21,522 nt of DNA from Gammaproteobacteria bacterium (GTDB lineage Bacteria; Pseudomonadota; Gammaproteobacteria; S012-40): contig JAOUPJ010000017.1 of the NCBI GenBank assembly GCA_029879945.1, positions 1 through 21,522 on the forward strand. Reading direction: 5' to 3'. The notes under the pieces are model-generated. The model did no database searches and was not told the DNA's origin. It worked only from the letters and a program-made list of their open reading frames with translations. A program made the position numbers and the translations under genes. Positions 1-7,215 of the stretch are shown one piece after another; positions within the stretch are counted from its first letter, which is position 1, and each line of letters opens with the position of its first letter.

Positions 1-277
1 CACCCATGGCCTGAAAATTTCTTCCCGCCAGTTCGGGTCGATGCGCCGTGGCAGAGGGAGGAAGATTGGAACCAAATACGTGTGAAAAATTGACGCCACC
101 CTGCTCAAAGACTGCGCCTTCACTCAGAACGCGGGAACGACCACCGCCGCCGCCTTCTCTATCCCAGTCGTCCTCAAAGAATTTTTTACTGCCATCTATC
201 TCTTCCAGCCTGCGACAGATGTTGTCCTGCAGACCCATTAGATAGTTTTTTACGTCTTCGATATTCGGCGTACTCAT
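1..277 (-). CDS. hemF: Oxygen-dependent coproporphyrinogen III oxidase HemF, N-terminal part (cut by window edge)
   Basis: Aerobic haem synthesis enzyme that decarboxylates coproporphyrinogen III to protoporphyrinogen IX in the cytoplasm. Only the first 92 codons are visible; the gene runs off the left edge. The translation starts MSTPNIEDVKNYLMGLQDNI and contains the family's glycine-rich GGGGGRSRVLSEG stretch, then FEQGGVNFSHV and LPPSATAHRPELAGR, which are diagnostic of HemF. The ATG at 277 overlaps the TGA of tsaC (ATGA), with a G-rich ribosome-binding sequence inside the end of tsaC, so translation is probably coupled. It is the last visible gene of the purD-purE-tsaC-hemF string. No oddity is seen in the visible part; the identification is secure although most of the protein lies outside. 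Confidence 0.95.
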   Translation of the reverse strand, partial: MSTPNIEDVKNYLMGLQDNICRRLEEIDGSKKFFEDDWDREGGGGGRSRVLSEGAVFEQGGVNFSHVFGSNLPPSATAHRPELAGRNFQAMG

Positions 278-855
278 TCTCCCCCCACTCTTTGGATTGG
301 ACGCAGCACCTTTCCGGTCTGCGCATCACGTATTTCTGTTGGACCGGGCTCGGAACCTGTCGAACCCGCTAATACAAAATCAATAGAGGCACCAAACCAG
401 CTCTGTACCTGCAATGCGGAGCGTGCGGGCCGGTGGCCGCTATGATTGGCGCTGGTGGAAACCAGGGCGTCATCGAACATCTGGCACAGGGCACTCACCA
501 GGGGGTGAGCACTGACTCTTACTGCAATCGTGCTGCGCCCCCCTGTGAGTAAGGGCGACAGCCCTGCACTGGCCGGCAACACCCAGGTACTTGGTCCTGG
601 CCAGGTAGCCGTGACCCGTTTTCGCATCGCCGCGCTCATGGGTGCGATATAGGGTTCCAGTTGATCAACATGGGCAGCCACCAGGACCAGTCCCTTTTTC
701 CAACTGCGGTCCTTGAGTTGAATGAGATCAGCCAGCGCTTCTTCATTCAAGGGGTCACAACCCAGCCCCCACACCGCTTCGGTGGGGTAGGCAATGATTC
801 CACCCGCATTGAGAATCTCGACTGCCTTTCGCAGTGAGAGTTCACTAGTCTTCAA
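274..855 (-). CDS. tsaC: Threonylcarbamoyl-AMP synthase TsaC (YrdC/Sua5 family, short form)
   Basis: Makes threonylcarbamoyl-AMP from threonine, bicarbonate and ATP, the first step of the t6A37 modification of ANN-decoding tRNAs. At 193 residues it matches the short bacterial TsaC/RimN form without the extra Sua5 domain. Visible family motifs are IAYPTEAVWGLGCDP near residues 21-35, the basic KDRSWKKGLVLVA stretch that binds the nucleotide, and STSANHSGHRP near residue 135. The start is a TTG at 855 that overlaps the TGA stop of purE as TTGA; no ATG lies between it and the conserved YPTEA motif, so the start is well supported although non-canonical. Its own stop overlaps the hemF start. Both overlaps suggest translational coupling within one transcript. 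Confidence 0.93.
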   Translation of the reverse strand: MKTSELSLRKAVEILNAGGIIAYPTEAVWGLGCDPLNEEALADLIQLKDRSWKKGLVLVAAHVDQLEPYIAPMSAAMRKRVTATWPGPSTWVLPASAGLSPLLTGGRSTIAVRVSAHPLVSALCQMFDDALVSTSANHSGHRPARSALQVQSWFGASIDFVLAGSTGSEPGPTEIRDAQTGKVLRPIQRVGGE

Positions 856-1352
856 AGACGACCCTGTAAGGCTTCGTCCTTCTCAGCAATGGCCTTGGCA
901 TTGGCTTCACGGTCCGCTTTCAAACGCGCTGCCACTTCACTATCACTGATAGAAAGCATTTGCGCCGCCAGATAGGCCGCATTCTTTGCCCCCGCTTTTC
1001 CAATTGCGACACAGGCCACGGGAATTCCACCGGGCATTTGCACAGTTGAGAGCAGCGCATCCATGCCCTGTAGAGGGCCGGCATCCATAGGCACACCGAT
1101 AACGGGCTTGGTGGTCAGTCCCGCGACTGTTCCGGCCAAATGTGCGGCCAGACCCGCAGCGGCAATAAAGATGGCGCAACCGCGTTTTTCTGCGTCTTTC
1201 ACATAGGCATGGGTGCGGTCAGGCGTGCGATGAGCAGACGTGACACGCACTTCGTAGGAAACAGACAAAGACTTCAAGGTATCAAGTGTGGTTTGCATGA
1301 TAGGAAGGTCTGAATCAGAACCCATCAATACAGCAACAAATGGTTTAGACAT
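852..1352 (-). CDS. purE: N5-carboxyaminoimidazole ribonucleotide mutase PurE
   Basis: Purine synthesis enzyme producing 4-carboxy-AIR. The 166-residue protein starts MSKPFVAVLMGSDSD and shows the active-site motifs MGSDSD, SAHRTPDR, AAAGLAAHLAG and QMPGGIPVACVAIGKAGAKNA. SAHRTP and AAHLAG resemble class I PurE, which uses N5-CAIR made by PurK, but purK is not adjacent here. The frame is open upstream to 1439; I chose the ATG at 1352 because it follows a GAGGAG ribosome-binding site by 7 bases and begins the conserved fold, whereas the longer version overlaps purD and adds 29 unrelated residues. It sits 23 bp after purD, and its TGA overlaps the TTG start of tsaC. Confidence 0.95.
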   Translation of the reverse strand: MSKPFVAVLMGSDSDLPIMQTTLDTLKSLSVSYEVRVTSAHRTPDRTHAYVKDAEKRGCAIFIAAAGLAAHLAGTVAGLTTKPVIGVPMDAGPLQGMDALLSTVQMPGGIPVACVAIGKAGAKNAAYLAAQMLSISDSEVAARLKADREANAKAIAEKDEALQGRL

Positions 1353-1359
1353 GGTGTGT

Positions 1360-1365
1360 CTCCTC
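1360..1365 (-). promoter_or_regulatory. Ribosome-binding site that fixes the purE start
   Basis: GAGGAG on the minus strand, 7 bases before the ATG at 1352, in the short gap between the purD stop and purE. It argues against the longer open frame that begins inside purD. Confidence 0.8.
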
Positions 1366-1375
1366 AAGTTAATAA

Positions 1376-2662
1376 TTAAGAATTCTCTCGCGCTATGGCG
1401 CGGTAGCCGATGTCGTTTCGGTAATAGACATCCTGCCAATGAATCTTGTGGACCAGTTCATAGGCCTTGGCTTGCGCCTCGGTGACTGTCTTGCCCAGCG
1501 CGGTCGCACACAGGACACGTCCCCCGGCGGTGACGACGGTGCCATTTTTCTCTGCCGTTCCGGCATGAAAGACCTTGCTCTCCAAAGACTCGTCTTGCGG
1601 TAGTCCGCTAATCTCGTCACCCTTGCGGTAATCATTGGGATAGCCGCCGGCAGCCAATACAACACCCAGTGAACAACGCTCATCCCATTGGGCCGTGACC
1701 TGATCCAGTCGGCCTTCGATAGCCGCCATGCAAAGTTCCACCAGATCGGACTGCAGACGCAACATGATGGGCTGGGTTTCCGGATCACCAAAGCGACAAT
1801 TATATTCAAGCACTTTTATGGAACCATCGGGACTGACCATCAGACCTGCGTACAGAAATCCGGTGTAAGGTGCACCTTCGGCCTTCATCCCTTCGATGGT
1901 TGGGTAGATGACTTGCTCCATCACCGTTTTATGTACCGCAGGTGTCACCACCGGCGCGGGTGAATAGGCACCCATGCCACCCGTGTTGGGACCCTGATCG
2001 CCATCGTCTCTGGCTTTATGATCTTGAGACGTGGCCAGTGGCAGAACATTTTTACCGTCTGCCATGACAATAAAGCTGGCCTCTTCGCCAGTGAGAAATT
2101 CTTCCACCACCACGCGAGAGCCGGCATCACCAAAACGGTTGTCTTGCAGCATATCCTTGACGGCGGCAATGGCCTCGTCTTCGGTTTGGGCAACGATTAC
2201 ACCCTTGCCTGCAGCCAGACCGTCGGCCTTGACCACAATGGGGGCCCCCTGGGACTTGATATAGGAAATGGCCTCATCGGGATCGGTAAATACGCCGTAG
2301 GCGGCGGTGGGAATCTTGTATTTGGCGAGAAAGTCCTTGGTGTAGGCCTTGGAGCCTTCCAATTGGGCGGCCGCCTGAGTCGGGCCGAAACAGGGGATAC
2401 CGGCCTCGGCAAAGGCATCCACAACACCAATCACAAGGGGCGCTTCAGGGCCGATGATGACCAAATCTATTTGATTTTCCTTGGAAAACTGAATTAGCTT
2501 CTGGATCGCCGTCACCTCAATGGGGACATTTTCCAGTTTGGGCTCCAGTGCAGTACCCGCGTTACCAGGGGCAACATAAACCTGTTTCACTTGCTGCGAT
2601 TGCGCAATCTTCCAGGCCAGTGCGTGTTCGCGCCCACCATTTCCAACCACCAACACGTTCAT
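1376..2662 (-). CDS. purD: Phosphoribosylamine-glycine ligase PurD (GAR synthetase)
   Basis: Second step of purine synthesis: ATP-dependent joining of phosphoribosylamine and glycine. The 428-residue length is normal for the family. The N-terminal domain opens MNVLVVGNGGREHALAWKI, and the ATP-grasp domain shows VVKADGLAAGKGVIVA near residue 140, EEFLTGEEASF near 188 and YNCRFGDPETQPIML near 290, followed by the C-terminal GVVLAAGGYP motif. The start is the ATG at 2662; only a loose purine-rich sequence (AGAAGGTAGA) lies upstream. It is the first gene of the purD-purE-tsaC-hemF run. The partner purH, often next to purD in gammaproteobacteria, is not here; a sulfotransferase gene lies 92 bp upstream instead. 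Confidence 0.97.
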   Translation of the reverse strand: MNVLVVGNGGREHALAWKIAQSQQVKQVYVAPGNAGTALEPKLENVPIEVTAIQKLIQFSKENQIDLVIIGPEAPLVIGVVDAFAEAGIPCFGPTQAAAQLEGSKAYTKDFLAKYKIPTAAYGVFTDPDEAISYIKSQGAPIVVKADGLAAGKGVIVAQTEDEAIAAVKDMLQDNRFGDAGSRVVVEEFLTGEEASFIVMADGKNVLPLATSQDHKARDDGDQGPNTGGMGAYSPAPVVTPAVHKTVMEQVIYPTIEGMKAEGAPYTGFLYAGLMVSPDGSIKVLEYNCRFGDPETQPIMLRLQSDLVELCMAAIEGRLDQVTAQWDERCSLGVVLAAGGYPNDYRKGDEISGLPQDESLESKVFHAGTAEKNGTVVTAGGRVLCATALGKTVTEAQAKAYELVHKIHWQDVYYRNDIGYRAIARENS

Positions 2663-2754
2663 TTGATTGGATCTACCTTCTACGTCGTTTGTGAATTTGC
2701 GCGAAATGATACCTGATTTTAACGGGAAAGTCCGTAATCGGCCCGTGTCGGGGC

Positions 2755-3435
2755 CTAGGCGGCGTGCCAGAATTCGGGATGCAGAAGGGCCCTGACTTCC
2801 GCTTCATTCCACTCCAGGCCCAGCCATTGGATGAGTGTCTGGGCAGAATCAGTATTCCCGTTCATAAGCGTTTCCGGCCAAATCTCCTGATAATGAGGTG
2901 TCGTCTTTTTCAACTCCAGTAGACGCTTCTGGTATTCGAATATCCACTGCTTCCAGAACTGGGGGTCTTCTGAATGCTGCCTCATAAAAGAGGTCTTGAG
3001 GCAGGAATTGATAATTCCCTCATCGTCTCTGCGCACAATCACCCATTTTGCGTCGGGAAACGCCTGTAGATAAATGGGCCAAAGCAGCGTCAGTTTGCAG
3101 TCCTTAAAGGCCCAGGCCATGTCATTTTGATACCCCTCGTGTTCTAACAGCCCCCTGACCGTGTCTTCTAATCCGGTCACTCTGGGTAGTTGATCCAAAG
3201 GGGGCAGTGTTTTGACGCCTAGAATATCGACGCCCATTTTCTCCAATAGCCACTTGTTGACTTGCTCACGCAAGTAGATGTTTTCAAAAAAACCCAAGGG
3301 ATTTTCACTGCCACCTCCTGGCACCGTAATACCAAGAAAGACACCACACGCGTGGAGAATCGCGGTAACGAGCGAGGTTCCAGATCGTGGGATTCCCAAA
3401 ATAAATATGGGTTGTTTTGTGGCGATATCTGTCAT
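2755..3435 (-). CDS. Small PAPS-dependent sulfotransferase family protein
   Basis: Predicted cytoplasmic sulfotransferase of 226 residues. The P-loop-like 5'-phosphosulfate site PIFILGIPRSGTSLVTAIL lies at residues 9-27, and the sequence WVIVRRDDEGIINSCLKTS around residues 131-149 fits the 3'-phosphate-binding segment (Arg, acidic pair, Ser). NPLGFFEN near residue 45 is also typical of bacterial members. The acceptor cannot be read from sequence. The start ATG at 3435 has only an A-rich leader and no clear Shine-Dalgarno, but it places the PAPS loop at the expected distance from the N-terminus. The gene stands alone, oriented as the purD operon and 92 bp before it. CysQ, which removes the by-product PAP, is encoded close by on the same strand. 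Substrate class unknown; family assignment firm. Confidence 0.85.
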   Translation of the reverse strand: MTDIATKQPIFILGIPRSGTSLVTAILHACGVFLGITVPGGGSENPLGFFENIYLREQVNKWLLEKMGVDILGVKTLPPLDQLPRVTGLEDTVRGLLEHEGYQNDMAWAFKDCKLTLLWPIYLQAFPDAKWVIVRRDDEGIINSCLKTSFMRQHSEDPQFWKQWIFEYQKRLLELKKTTPHYQEIWPETLMNGNTDSAQTLIQWLGLEWNEAEVRALLHPEFWHAA

Positions 3436-3560
3436 TTTTTGTTTGTTTTTGAGTCCGGACGCCCCCTTTATCGTCTAAGCAGCGCATTCACTTAAGAATA
3501 AGCATAAAAACAGAAAATACATTCTCTGTTACTTGGTTCACATTAAATCGATGAAAACCC

Positions 3561-3591
3561 TTGATTCGATTAGCAACGATCAACTATCGTT
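3561..3591 (+). promoter_or_regulatory. Putative promoter with palindromic operator before the pentapeptide-repeat gene
   Basis: TTGATT at 3561-3566 and TATCGT at 3585-3590, 18 bases apart, could act as -35 and -10. The -10 element is embedded in a perfect inverted repeat, AACGAT-CAACT-ATCGTT (3575-3591), a plausible operator for a repressor. It lies 33 bases before the coding start, which has its own GGAG ribosome-binding site. Pattern only; untested. Confidence 0.35.
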
Positions 3592-3623
3592 AAGGGCAAG
3601 GCCGCAAGTTATGGAGTACAGGC

Positions 3624-3968
3624 ATGAACGACAAGCCCCTAATCAAGAAAGATCCTTTGTATCAGATGCTAAGAAGTGGTGATGTGGACGGGTTTAACAA
3701 GGCCATTGCCAGTGGGCAGACTTGTGATCTAACGGGTTGTGATTTTCGCTCCCTTGAGCTGCAAGGCCTAAAGGCAGACGGACTGGATTTTTCCAATTCC
3801 TACTTTCGATTGGCCGATCTGCGGGGAATCGATTTTTCTAAAGCCAATGTAAACGGCGCGAGCATACACGAAGCCAAAATTTCCGGTGTGCTTTTCCCCA
3901 CCGAGTTGAGTTCTGATGAGATCACCATGTCACTTATCCGTGGCACACGTATGCGTTACGGGTGTTGA
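3624..3968 (+). CDS. Short pentapeptide-repeat protein
   Basis: A 114-residue cytoplasmic protein. After an N-terminal helical stretch (MNDKPLIKKDPLYQMLRSGD) it carries a short run of A(D/N)Lxx-like repeats at about residues 33-90: CDLTGCDFRSLELQGLKADG, then LDFSNSYFRLADL, IDFSKANVNGASI. This should form a right-handed quadrilateral beta-helix of only about two to three coils, much shorter than Qnr or MfpA proteins. The C-terminus ELSSDEITMSLIRGTRMRYG looks like a separate conserved cap. No signal peptide or membrane segment. The ATG at 3624 follows GGAG by 9 bases. The gene is monocistronic, ends 4 bp from the convergent cysQ stop and is preceded by a palindromic promoter region. Biochemical role unknown; do not infer gyrase binding from the repeat alone. 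Confidence 0.85.
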   Translation: MNDKPLIKKDPLYQMLRSGDVDGFNKAIASGQTCDLTGCDFRSLELQGLKADGLDFSNSYFRLADLRGIDFSKANVNGASIHEAKISGVLFPTELSSDEITMSLIRGTRMRYGC

Positions 3969-3972
3969 GGGC

Positions 3973-4764
3973 TTAGAAGAGTTTGGACCAATCCACGCTG
4001 GCGTCACCAAAGACCAGAAAATTGGGGTTCAACAACGACTCTTTTGTGTTGTAGCGTAACTGCGACATATCCATGGTGGTAATTCGGCCACCGGCCTCCT
4101 CTACAATGCACTGGGCTGCAGCGGTATCCCATTCTGAGGTGGGACCCAGGCGCGGATAGATATCAGCACTCCCTTCTGCCACCAGGCAGCTTTTGAGGGA
4201 ACTGCCCATGCTAATAAATTCATGGTCACCAATCGAATCCAGAAATTTGTCCAGTGAGTTGTCACGGTGGGAGCGACTCCCCGCGATTACCAGTGTTTGA
4301 TCACGGGCTGCCTTCACGTGGATGGGCAACGCGGCATTGCCGGGCGACTGACGAAACGCGCCCATCCCCTTTGAGGCGTAATACACGACACCCGAAACGG
4401 GCACGTAGATCACGCCCAGCACGGGCAACTCATCCCGAATCAAGGCAATATTGACCGTAAATTCCCCGTTTCGCTTAATGAATTCACGGGTTCCATCTAG
4501 CGGGTCCACCAGCCAGTAGGTATGCCATTTTTGGCGAGTAGAATAGGGGATCGTCGCAGATTCTTCCGACAAGATGGGCCATTCGGGAGTTAGTTTCTTC
4601 AGCCCGGCCACAATGGCATCATGGGCAGCCATATCGGCTTCGGTGAGTGGCGTTTTGTCGTCTTTCACTTCCACATTAAAGCGGGTGTTGTAGATTTCCA
4701 GTATGCCTTGGGCCGCTTTGGCACTGATATCAATGACAGGTTGAATTAGGGTGTTAAGTTCCAC
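3973..4764 (-). CDS. cysQ: 3'(2'),5'-bisphosphate nucleotidase CysQ
   Basis: Hydrolyses 3'-phosphoadenosine 5'-phosphate (PAP) to AMP, removing the inhibitory product of PAPS reductase and sulfotransferases. The 263-residue protein has the inositol-monophosphatase fold signatures: metal-binding EE at residues 67-68 (ILSEESA), DPLDGTREF from residue 87, and WDTAAAQCIVEEAGG from residue 212. The start is a GTG at 4764 after a GGTGAGG ribosome-binding sequence; no in-frame ATG lies before the conserved core. It is the last gene of the hemJ-nudE-cysQ string, 30 bp after nudE. The nudE-cysQ pairing is common in gammaproteobacteria. The nearby sulfotransferase gives a further local source of PAP. 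Confidence 0.93.
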   Translation of the reverse strand: MELNTLIQPVIDISAKAAQGILEIYNTRFNVEVKDDKTPLTEADMAAHDAIVAGLKKLTPEWPILSEESATIPYSTRQKWHTYWLVDPLDGTREFIKRNGEFTVNIALIRDELPVLGVIYVPVSGVVYYASKGMGAFRQSPGNAALPIHVKAARDQTLVIAGSRSHRDNSLDKFLDSIGDHEFISMGSSLKSCLVAEGSADIYPRLGPTSEWDTAAAQCIVEEAGGRITTMDMSQLRYNTKESLLNPNFLVFGDASVDWSKLF

Positions 4765-4794
4765 AAGACCTCACCAGTTTTGTTTATCTGCAAT

Positions 4795-5355
4795 TCAGCG
4801 ATCAGCCAAATAATCCCGTACCCAATACAAGGCCGCGATACTGCGTGCCTCAGTACATTCCTCATGGGCCAGTAGCTCAGAAAGACGTGACAAGCTACAA
4901 CGCACCACCTCAATCTCCTCGGGTTCATCCCCTTCCAGCACGCTGGGGTACAAATCCTGCGCAAGAACGACATGCGTGGTGTGGCTAATATAGCCAGGAG
5001 CGATTGTATAGGAATTCACATGCTCCAGGCGTTTCGCCCCATAACCCACTTCTTCCATCAGCTCTCGATTGGCTCCCTCGAGCAAGTCCTCCCCTTGCTC
5101 CAATCGGCCCTTTGGCAGGGCCAACTCATAACGCTGCACACCCGCAGCATACTCTCTGATCATCAGAACCGTATCATTGTCCAACAGAGGGACCACCAAC
5201 ACTGCCCCCGCTGGAGAACTGAGCATGCGCTCATACTCGACCTCGGTGCCATTGGAAAACTGCAACGACATGGCTTCCACGTGGAAGATGCGCGTCTTCG
5301 CAATTGTTTTACTCGCTAATAGCGTGGGTGCCTGTTTCGATTTCAACTCCAACAT
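4795..5355 (-). CDS. nudE: ADP compounds hydrolase NudE (Nudix)
   Basis: Nudix hydrolase of 186 residues expected to cleave ADP-ribose, NADH and diadenosine polyphosphates to AMP and a phosphorylated partner. The complete Nudix box GRLEQGEDLLEGANRELMEE begins at residue 83 and continues VGY, matching Gx5Ex7REUxEExGU. It is preceded by MIREYAAGVQRYELALPKG, typical of the ADP-ribose pyrophosphatase/NudE group. The ATG at 5355 follows GGAAG by 4 bases. It lies 14 bp after hemJ and 30 bp before cysQ in one likely transcript. NudE and CysQ both act on adenine nucleotide by-products, which fits their frequent pairing. Confidence 0.92.
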   Translation of the reverse strand: MLELKSKQAPTLLASKTIAKTRIFHVEAMSLQFSNGTEVEYERMLSSPAGAVLVVPLLDNDTVLMIREYAAGVQRYELALPKGRLEQGEDLLEGANRELMEEVGYGAKRLEHVNSYTIAPGYISHTTHVVLAQDLYPSVLEGDEPEEIEVVRCSLSRLSELLAHEECTEARSIAALYWVRDYLADR

Positions 5356-5369
5356 CTTTCTTCCAATCT

Positions 5370-5792
5370 CTAGAACGGTTTAACAATCACCAATATCACG
5401 ACAACAAACAGAATCAGGGCCGGAAATTCATTAAACCAGCGATAAAAAACATGACCCCGCTTGTTTTTACCCTCTCGAAATTCTTTTAGCACTTTGAAAC
5501 ACAGCACATGATAAGCGATCAACAGGAGCACAAAGAACATTTTGGCATGTAACCAGCCTTGTCCCTGATAGAGTTCTATCGCATAGTCGAACATCATCCA
5601 CAGACCAAAGATGAGTGCGCCCAAGCCACCGATGGTCATTATGGCAAATAGTTTGCGCTCCATTATGACAAATCGCTGAAGACTGATTTCGTCTGTCGTT
5701 GTGGCATGGTAAACAAACAGGCGTGGCAGGTAGAATAGCCCGGCAAACCAGGTAACCATAAAAATGACATGAATAGCCTTGACCCAAAGCAC
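5370..5792 (-). CDS. hemJ: Protoporphyrinogen oxidase HemJ (UPF0093 family)
   Basis: Inner-membrane enzyme that oxidises protoporphyrinogen IX to protoporphyrin IX. The 140-residue protein begins LWVKAIHVIFMVTWFAGLFY and continues LPRLFVYHA, the hallmark of HemJ, with conserved His8 and His29 in or near the first membrane segment. Further hydrophobic stretches lie around residues 50-70, 82-100 and 122-138, giving about four membrane helices. The start is a GTG at 5792 with GGGGAG 9 bases upstream. It heads the hemJ-nudE-cysQ string and is divergent from yqaA. Together with hemF at the left edge the window encodes two consecutive late steps of haem synthesis; use of HemJ rather than HemG or HemY is typical of many gammaproteobacteria. 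Confidence 0.93.
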   Translation of the reverse strand: MLWVKAIHVIFMVTWFAGLFYLPRLFVYHATTTDEISLQRFVIMERKLFAIMTIGGLGALIFGLWMMFDYAIELYQGQGWLHAKMFFVLLLIAYHVLCFKVLKEFREGKNKRGHVFYRWFNEFPALILFVVVILVIVKPF

Positions 5793-5881
5793 CTAGTGAA
5801 ATCTCCCCTGTTTCTATACGAGTCTGTCCAAACTACCCTCTTGACTGGGTATTGTAAAGCCTTCAAGGAGCGGGGCTGGCC

Positions 5882-6298
5882 ATGAACGACACAGGTCTAT
5901 GGTCTTTGTTTATCAGTGCGTTGATCTCGTCGACCCTGCTGCCCGGTGGCTCGGAGGCTGTACTGGTCTACCTGGCCCAACAGGGCCAACATACCGATTG
6001 GTCTCTGTGGATTAGCGCTACGAGCGGGAACACCCTGGGCGGCGTGATAACCTTTTTCATGGGCTGGTGGTTGAGTCGCTTTCGACCACAGCGAATACAA
6101 AACGACCTTAAACTACAGAAATCACTGCAGAGAGTGAGAAAATTGGGAAGCCCGGTTTTATTGCTTTCCTGGCTCCCCGTGATCGGTGACCCTTTGTGTC
6201 TGGCCGCTGGCTGGTTAAAAGCCAGTATTCCCATATCTATACTAATGATATTGGCTGGCAAAGGAGCCCGTTATTACTTCCTCATTTCAATCACTTAA
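5882..6298 (+). CDS. yqaA: YqaA-type inner-membrane protein (DedA/SNARE-associated family)
   Basis: A 138-residue integral membrane protein close in length to E. coli YqaA. Motifs visible are STLLPGGSEAVLV at residues 17-29, SGNTLGGVITFFMGWWL near residues 48-64 and LLLSWLPVIGDPLCLAAGWL near residues 93-112, all characteristic of the YqaA branch of DedA-like proteins. DedA-family proteins are linked to phospholipid carrier recycling and membrane homeostasis; the YqaA role itself is not established. The ATG at 5882 follows AAGGAG at a long spacing of about 12 bases. It is divergent from hemJ across an 89-bp gap and is the first of three plus-strand genes, followed after 45 bp by a phosphatase gene in the same reading frame. 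Confidence 0.88.
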   Translation: MNDTGLWSLFISALISSTLLPGGSEAVLVYLAQQGQHTDWSLWISATSGNTLGGVITFFMGWWLSRFRPQRIQNDLKLQKSLQRVRKLGSPVLLLSWLPVIGDPLCLAAGWLKASIPISILMILAGKGARYYFLISIT

Positions 6299-6343
6299 AT
6301 TCTTTTTTCATCTCAGTCCAATACCCCTAAAAAACTTTATTTA

Positions 6344-7180
6344 TTGTCCGATAAAGCATTCAGTACGTACATTTTCCAACCACTCAAGCGAGGTCGCCCC
6401 TTGCAAGCGCTACGCTTATCTAAAAATCTCAAAGGCAGGGATTTCGTCGTTGGCGACATCCATGGGCACTTTGATCTACTTCAACAGTTCCTGGATCAAG
6501 TCCAATTTGATACCAAAGCCGACAGATTAATAAGCGTGGGCGATTTAATCGACCGAGGCCCACAGAGCCTACTGGCAGCACAGTTTCTTTCCTACGACTG
6601 GTTCTACGCAGTGAGAGGTAATCACGAAACCCTGATGCTGGACTCCCTGGCAGAAGTCCCCGGCATTCAGGACGTATGGCTACAAGTTGGCGGCAACTGG
6701 TCTCAGTTTGCATCCACTGACGAACTGGCGTTGCTGGCATCCATGATCACCGAATTACCCTGGGCCATCGAAATCGAGACAGACAGAGGCCCGGTGGGAA
6801 TCGTGCACGCCGACGTTCCTGCAGAACTGAGCTGGACCGAGCTTTTCGAACGCATCTCCAGTGGCAAAATGAATGACAAAGAACTCAATACCCTGATCTG
6901 GTCCAGAAACCGGTATCGTCAGCTTTCCTTGTCGCTACTGTACCCCGAGACCGAACCCACGCTCCCCGTGGAAGGTGCGCACCGGATCTATGTAGGCCAC
7001 AGTATCGTGGGCGATCACCAGGTCTTCGGTAACGTGGTTTTCCTCGACACAGGTGCCTTTAGCGGTGGTAAGCTCACAATTATTGATCTGGCCACCGAAG
7101 AACCCATCATCATAAACAACGAATTCAACCTTCAACTTGACTATATTGATACAGATTTGCGAGGACAGGGCAGTTATTAG
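6344..7180 (+). CDS. PPP-type serine/threonine phosphatase / metallophosphoesterase (PrpA/ApaH-like)
   Basis: A 278-residue cytoplasmic dinuclear-metal phosphatase. The calcineurin-like signature motifs are complete: GDIHG at residues 37-41, GDLIDRGP at 66-73, GNHE at 92-95, VHAD at 154-157 and GHS at 218-220. This matches bacterial PrpA/PrpB and ApaH-like enzymes; the substrate could be phosphoprotein or a dinucleotide polyphosphate and is not decidable here. The start is uncertain: the frame is open only from 6299 (right after the yqaA stop), the first candidate is a TTG at 6344 and there is no recognisable Shine-Dalgarno. The next in-frame candidates lie close to or inside the catalytic core, so the TTG is preferred. 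It ends 35 bp before the large flavoprotein gene. Confidence 0.85.
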   Translation: MSDKAFSTYIFQPLKRGRPLQALRLSKNLKGRDFVVGDIHGHFDLLQQFLDQVQFDTKADRLISVGDLIDRGPQSLLAAQFLSYDWFYAVRGNHETLMLDSLAEVPGIQDVWLQVGGNWSQFASTDELALLASMITELPWAIEIETDRGPVGIVHADVPAELSWTELFERISSGKMNDKELNTLIWSRNRYRQLSLSLLYPETEPTLPVEGAHRIYVGHSIVGDHQVFGNVVFLDTGAFSGGKLTIIDLATEEPIIINNEFNLQLDYIDTDLRGQGSY

Positions 7181-7215
7181 ATAATGGCGCCTCCCTCAAC
7201 CCCAGCTGTGTCAAC

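Noticed and set aside
1353..1439. Longer purE reading frame starting inside purD
   Set aside because: The GAGGAG site and the conserved MSKPFVAVLMGSDSD start place the gene start at 1352.
2663..2754. PurR operator upstream of purD
   Set aside because: The stretch with CGCAAA and ACAAACG is not palindromic and does not match the ACGCAAACGTTTGCGT consensus; no convincing box was found.
2740..2755. GGCCC-6-GGGCC hairpin touching the stop codon of the sulfotransferase gene, as a terminator
   Set aside because: The stem is only 5 bp and no T run follows on the minus strand, so intrinsic termination is not supported.
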